Part shown: in pieces, positions 60,227-64,000 of the stretch | Position numbering within the stretch: position 1 is the first letter of the stretch | How the letters are laid out: every line of letters begins with the position of its first letter | NCBI GenBank assembly: GCA_016882485.1 | Contig: VGPT01000003.1 | Coordinates: 1-64,000, forward strand | DNA length: 64,000 bases | Source: Cyanobacteria bacterium M_surface_10_m1_298 | GTDB lineage: Bacteria; Cyanobacteriota; Cyanobacteriia; PCC-6307; Cyanobiaceae | Reading direction: 5' to 3' | The notes under the pieces: model-generated | What the model was told of the DNA's origin: nothing | Databases searched by the model: none | Seen by the model: only the letters and a program-made list of their open reading frames with translations | Translations under genes and position numbers: made by a program

Positions 60227-61426
60227 TCAACCGGCTCCCTGGCCGTCCCAGACCGGAACCGTGAAGTTGAAGCAGGCGCCCTCCCCGGGTTCCGAGACCA
60301 CCCAAATCCGTCCACCGTGCACGTCGGTGATCCGCCGGCAGACCGAGAGCCCCACGCCAAAGCCGGAGGTGGACGATGAGGTCTGGGGCAGCCTGACCCG
60401 CTCTTGAAAGATCCGCTCCTGCTCGTCGCGGGGGATGCCCGGCCCGGAATCACAAATGCTGACCTGAAGCCACTGATTGGTGCGGTGGAGGATCGAGAGG
60501 CTCACGGTGCCCCGATCGGGGGTGTATTTGAAGGCGTTTTCGAGCAGGTTGAGGAACACCTGCCGCATCCGCCTTCGATCGGCATACACATCCGGTAGGT
60601 CGGAGGGAATATCGGTGACGAGCTCGAGGCCGCGGCCCACCCAGAGCTTCTCCAGCTCGAGGATCGCCTCGGCGGCTACCGGTCCGAGGGCGAGGCGCTG
60701 CGGGTTGAACAGGGCTTCCCAGCGGGTGGTGCCCACCTCCAGCAGATCTTTCGAGAGCTGCTCGATGTCATCGAGGCGCCGGCCCAGCACATCGTGGAAG
60801 CGGGTCTCATCGATCTGGCCGAGGTTGAGGCTCTGCAGGGCGAGCTTGGAGGCGGTGAGCGGGGTGCGCAGCTCGTGGGCCACCATCCGCAACAGGCGCT
60901 CCTGGGCCCGCAGCCGTTCGATCAGGGCTTCGTTCTCCTGGCGCAGCACCAGCAGCTGATCTTCCAGCTGCAGCTCCCGCTGGGTGCGGCTGCCATCGCT
61001 TTCCGCTGGCCTCAGGCTCATCCCCAGACCGCTCACCACCGCCTGTTGCTGCCAGCGGGGCAGCCAGTTGCGCAGTTGCTGCAACAGGGTGTTGCCGGCA
61101 AACACCTGGCGTGGCGTGGGTTCCAGCTTGATCAGAGCCGGGGTTGCCACCAGGCGGTGTAGCTCCAGCAGTTCGGGGCGCTGGGCGGGGTCGGCCAGCT
61201 CCAGGCTCACATCGAACCCAAAATCCTCCTTCTCCAGAAAGGCCACCAGGCTGCGCACATCGGCGCTGGCGCGGTGGTGCGAGGCGGCCACCAGCAGCAA
61301 TTTCAGCTGACGCCGTTCGGTCGACTCAGCCAGTGGTGCTGCAGCGCGATCCCATTCCGTCAGGACATCACCTGGCGGACGCGTGGATGGGGTCTCGTCG
61401 GGGCCTGCATCCCCTGCGGACTGCAC
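60227..61426 (-). CDS. sasA: Circadian-clock output histidine kinase SasA
   Basis: A 399-residue kinase. Residues about 40-125 are the KaiB-like thioredoxin-fold sensor that binds KaiC ([35 protein letters not shown]). A coiled coil leads to the H-box [10 protein letters not shown] with phospho-acceptor His184. The ATPase domain has [24 protein letters not shown] and [12 protein letters not shown]. Start is GTG 61424-61426. SasA relays clock phase to RpaA. The kai genes are not in the window. Confidence 0.95.
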   Translation of the reverse strand: MQSAGDAGPDETPSTRPPGDVLTEWDRAAAPLAESTERRQLKLLLVAASHHRASADVRSLVAFLEKEDFGFDVSLELADPAQRPELLELHRLVATPALIKLEPTPRQVFAGNTLLQQLRNWLPRWQQQAVVSGLGMSLRPAESDGSRTQRELQLEDQLLVLRQENEALIERLRAQERLLRMVAHELRTPLTASKLALQSLNLGQIDETRFHDVLGRRLDDIEQLSKDLLEVGTTRWEALFNPQRLALGPVAAEAILELEKLWVGRGLELVTDIPSDLPDVYADRRRMRQVFLNLLENAFKYTPDRGTVSLSILHRTNQWLQVSICDSGPGIPRDEQERIFQERVRLPQTSSSTSGFGVGLSVCRRITDVHGGRIWVVSEPGEGACFNFTVPVWDGQGAG

Positions 61427-61496
61427 CGGCGGGCTGAATCCTGGAGAAATTGTGGTTTCACCCTATGGGGTTTGTTCAGGGCTGTGTGCATTCGCT

Positions 61497-62120
61497 ATGA
61501 CGACTGTGACGAGTCGTTGTTCAGGTGATCCTGCTGTGATCCACCACCGAGAGCTATCGACTCGCGTGCATCCGGTCTCATCGAGCGGGGCCAGCCCCCG
61601 CGGCAACCGGATTCAGTTCGACACCACCTTGCGTCGTTGGTTCAACCGCAACCTGGGTTTGTGGCGCTCCCGCCGCCAGTACTTCTTCCCCGACGACGAG
61701 GTGCTGCGGGTCGACATGCTGCTGCGGGTGCAGACCTTTGAGGATCAGGCGGAAGCCGAGCCGCGCTATCGCTTCACGTGGTGGCCGGAGAAGGAATACG
61801 ACTTCTTTGAGCTCAAGCCCCGCTACGTCCGCGAAGGCACGATGGATGCCTCCCTCTGCGGCCATCAGCTGCGGCGCAGCCGGGGGTATCTGTGTGGATC
61901 GCCCACCAAGAGTCAGATCCGCCAGGCGGACGAGCACGAGGTGGTGTTTGAGTCTCACTACCAGCAATGGGACATCCTTGAGCACATCCGGCTCGTGGAT
62001 CAGGACCGCTTCCGGGCCCGCTCGATCTACTCCTGGTGTGACGGGAACCTCGAACTGGTGGAGATGCACCACGAGATCCGGCTGGAGGAAGCGGGCCCGC
62101 CATTGCCCGCCGATGCCTGA
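61497..62120 (+). CDS. CpcS/CpeS-like lipocalin-fold protein
   Basis: From ATG 61497 the product has 207 residues; GTGs at 61506, 61536 and 61566 are other possible starts, and the first 40 residues look unstructured. The body (about 40-200) is beta-rich: RWFNRNLGLWRSRRQYFF resembles the opening F-x-x-S-x-G-x-W-x-S-x-R strand of phycobiliprotein lyases of the CpcS/CpeS lipocalin group, and later strands (FESHYQQWDILEHIRL, RARSIYSWCDGNLELVE) follow the barrel pattern. If right, it could attach or carry a bilin. Assignment is tentative. Confidence 0.5.
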   Translation: MTTVTSRCSGDPAVIHHRELSTRVHPVSSSGASPRGNRIQFDTTLRRWFNRNLGLWRSRRQYFFPDDEVLRVDMLLRVQTFEDQAEAEPRYRFTWWPEKEYDFFELKPRYVREGTMDASLCGHQLRRSRGYLCGSPTKSQIRQADEHEVVFESHYQQWDILEHIRLVDQDRFRARSIYSWCDGNLELVEMHHEIRLEEAGPPLPADA

Positions 62121-62167
62121 TCGCCGTTTGTGCTGCAGGATTGGTCAGACCTGACATCCGTTGTCGC

Positions 62168-62581
62168 GTGCGCCTGAACGCTGGCCGCCTGGGCCTGTTG
62201 CTGTTGCCTCTGGTGCTCTGGTTGGCGCCCCTCTCTGCTGAGGCGGCTCCGGCCTCGGAGGCCGACATGAGCCTCTACACCAGGATTGCGGCCCTCAACG
62301 TCTGCATCGCCCGGGCGGCGGGTACGGATTTCGATAAGGCCGTCGCCATTGCCGGAGAAACCATTGCTCAGGTGATTCAGGGGCAGCATGAAGGGCAGAT
62401 CGCCCAGGTGGGCCCGAAAGCGCTGTCGATGGATGAACTGCGCCGCGGTTCGATCAACTCGGCGGTGCTCGGGGCTGTTGAGGTCTGCCCGAAGGAGGTG
62501 CCTGACGATGTCCGCAAGAAAGTGGATGAGGCGATCAAAAACAGGGGAGCTCAGCCCTCTGCCCCTGCCAAGAAGCGCTGA
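62168..62581 (+). CDS. Small exported protein, unknown function
   Basis: GTG 62168 gives a 137-residue protein with a Sec signal (LGLLLLPLVLWLAPLSAEAAP, cleavage near AEA-AP). The mature part is helical with two Cys (LNVCIARAAG and VEVCPKEVP) that could form a disulfide. ISSUE of start: ATG 62141 adds nine residues before the signal. The tail is Lys/Pro-rich (PSAPAKKR). No family recognised. pepN begins 8 bp after its stop on the same strand. Confidence 0.65.
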   Translation: MRLNAGRLGLLLLPLVLWLAPLSAEAAPASEADMSLYTRIAALNVCIARAAGTDFDKAVAIAGETIAQVIQGQHEGQIAQVGPKALSMDELRRGSINSAVLGAVEVCPKEVPDDVRKKVDEAIKNRGAQPSAPAKKR

Positions 62582-62589
62582 GCCCCTTC

Positions 62590-64000
62590 ATGGCGACCGT
62601 GCGTCTCGCGGACTACCGTCCGAGCCCTGTCCTGATCGAGCACACCCAGCTGCTGTTTCAGCTGCAGGCCGATCACACCCTGGTGGAGGCCGAGCTTCAG
62701 CTCGCCCCGAACCCTGCCGCCACCGGTGCTGATCCGTGGCTGTTTCGAGGTGAGCACCTGGAGTTGCTGGAGCTGTCGCTTGATGGTCTGCCGGTGCCTC
62801 CTCAGGCCTACCGCCTCGATGAGACCGGCCTGACCCTGCTGGATCCCCCCCGCCAAGCCTGCGTGCTGCGCAGCCGCGTGAAGATTCAACCCCACAGCAA
62901 CACCAGCCTCGAGGGGTTGTATGTGAGCGGGGGGTTGTTCACCACCCAGTGCGAGGCCGAGGGGTTCCGCAGGATCACCTTCCATCCCGATCGCCCCGAT
63001 CTACTCAGCCGTTTTTGGGTGCGGATTGAGGCGGATCAGGGCCATTGCCCCGTGCTGCTCTCCAATGGCAATTGCCTCGAAACAGGTGAGCTGCCCGAGG
63101 GGCGCCACTACGCCGTGTGGGATGACCCCTTCCCCAAACCCTCCTATCTGTTTGCCCTGGTGGCGGGTCAGCTGGAGGAGGTTCGCGATCAGTTCGTGAC
63201 CGCCAGCGGCCGCACGGTGCAACTCCGCATTCATGTGGAGCCTGGCGATGGGCCCTACACCGCCCACGCGATGGAATCGCTCAAGCGCTCCATGGCCTGG
63301 GATGAGCAGCGCTACGGCCTCGAATACGACCTTGAGGAATTCAACCTGGTCGCTGTGCGCCACTTCAACATGGGGGCGATGGAGAACAAGAGCCTCAATA
63401 TCTTCAACTCCAAGCTAGTGCTCGCCGACGCCGAGACCGCAACCGATGCCGAGCTTGAACGCATCGAAAGTGTGATTGCCCACGAGTATTTCCACAATTG
63501 GACTGGTAACCGAATTACCTGCCGTGACTGGTTTCAGCTCTCTCTCAAAGAGGGGCTTACGGTGTTTCGCGATGCCAGTTTTACAGCCGATCTTCACTCC
63601 GCAGCGGTGAAGCGAATCGAGGATGTGTCTCTTCTGCGCAATACCCAGTTTCGGGAGGATGCCGGGCCGACAGCGCACCCGATTCAGCCGGATCACTATC
63701 AGGCGATTGATAACTTCTACACCACCACGATCTATGAAAAGGGCTCGGAGGTGATCCGCGTGCTCCACACCCTGCTGGGTGAGGAGACGTTCATGGCGGG
63801 AATGGCTCTCTACGTGAGTCGTCATGACGGCACGGCCGCCACCTGCAACGACTTTGTGCAGGCCATGCAGGATGCGGCGGAGCAGGCCTGGCAGCAGGGC
63901 GCAGCACGACCCCGCTTTGACTTCCAGCAATTCCGCCATTGGTATCACCAGGCGGGAACACCGGTGCTTGAGATCGAGCGGCACTGGGATGGAGAAGCCG
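62590..64000 (+). CDS. pepN: Aminopeptidase N (5' part)
   Basis: An M1-family zinc aminopeptidase that trims N-terminal residues from peptides; the frame is open to the end of the window (470 residues read, about half the usual 870). The exopeptidase motif is G262-A-M-E-N266. The zinc site is H298-E-Y-F-H302 with Glu321 nineteen residues after Glu299... in the SLKEGLTVF segment. YEKGSEVIRVLHTLLG carries the transition-state Tyr. ATG 62590 starts the family-typical beta-barrel domain. The 3' part lies outside. Confidence 0.95.
   Translation, partial: MATVRLADYRPSPVLIEHTQLLFQLQADHTLVEAELQLAPNPAATGADPWLFRGEHLELLELSLDGLPVPPQAYRLDETGLTLLDPPRQACVLRSRVKIQPHSNTSLEGLYVSGGLFTTQCEAEGFRRITFHPDRPDLLSRFWVRIEADQGHCPVLLSNGNCLETGELPEGRHYAVWDDPFPKPSYLFALVAGQLEEVRDQFVTASGRTVQLRIHVEPGDGPYTAHAMESLKRSMAWDEQRYGLEYDLEEFNLVAVRHFNMGAMENKSLNIFNSKLVLADAETATDAELERIESVIAHEYFHNWTGNRITCRDWFQLSLKEGLTVFRDASFTADLHSAAVKRIEDVSLLRNTQFREDAGPTAHPIQPDHYQAIDNFYTTTIYEKGSEVIRVLHTLLGEETFMAGMALYVSRHDGTAATCNDFVQAMQDAAEQAWQQGAARPRFDFQQFRHWYHQAGTPVLEIERHWDGEA

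Overview
The window is a gene-dense, high-GC stretch of a picocyanobacterial chromosome, most likely from the marine Synechococcus/Cyanobium lineage. The evidence is cyanobacterial marker genes: petG, cytochrome cM, a ferredoxin-NADP reductase carrying an N-terminal phycobilisome-linker (CpcD-like) domain, chlI, lycopene cyclase, crtE, the clock-output kinase sasA, opcA-zwf, a cyAbrB regulator, guaB3 and a CAAD-domain protein. Genes lie very close together with many ATGA, TGATG and TAATG overlaps. No intergenic gap exceeds about 300 bp and no IS element, CRISPR array, rRNA or prophage is visible.

Layout. 1-2311: 3' end of ychF, then an AraC-sensor-like protein without HTH paired with a LysR-like HTH protein. 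2432-4246: a Nif11-type small protein, arfB and five tiny, mostly membrane, proteins. 4171-9927: MFS carrier, DUF1400 alpha/beta hydrolase, and an incomplete peptide ABC transporter (binding lipoprotein plus one permease). 10067-18479: a long minus-strand run (cytM, trmJ-like, serine hydrolase, DUF3370, chlI, ruvC, formyl-THF cyclo-ligase, sufE, hom). 18554-24562: petG, rsmD-hisH-LOG, trxA, guaB3, CAAD protein, DUF39 protein. 24608-35540: gyrA followed by the most unusual part: an acetolactate-decarboxylase-like/CARDB fusion, a pentameric ligand-gated channel homologue, crtL, an SLC1-transporter/periplasmic-binding fusion, arsS and a GH57 enzyme. 35608-43283: LabA-like NYN protein, leuA, an orphan sugar-type ABC permease, an aminotransferase, a second Nif11 protein, cyAbrB and a short SepF-like protein. 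43319-50593: pseudouridine synthase, SemiSWEET, PaO-like Rieske oxygenase, 7TM-HD phosphodiesterase, folD, an inserted hicBA toxin-antitoxin module, crtE and a DUF212 protein. 50586-64000: RecD-like helicase, GAP-family membrane protein, acylphosphatase, cbiA-opcA-zwf-petH, tRNA-Glu, sasA, a lipocalin-like protein and the 5' part of pepN.

How the genes fit together. Most are housekeeping: photosynthetic electron transport and pigments (petG, petH, cytM, chlI, crtE, crtL, cbiA), amino acids (hom, leuA, hisH), folate C1 metabolism, and oxidative pentose phosphate flow (zwf, opcA) whose NADPH shares a pool with petH. The accessory interest lies in the 27.2-32.8 kb channel/transporter/binding-protein group, the hicBA insertion bounded by an exact 27-bp direct repeat copied from the folD 3' end, and a petG terminator that sits inside the rsmD coding sequence. 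Domain calls come from reading the translated sequence; no database search was possible.
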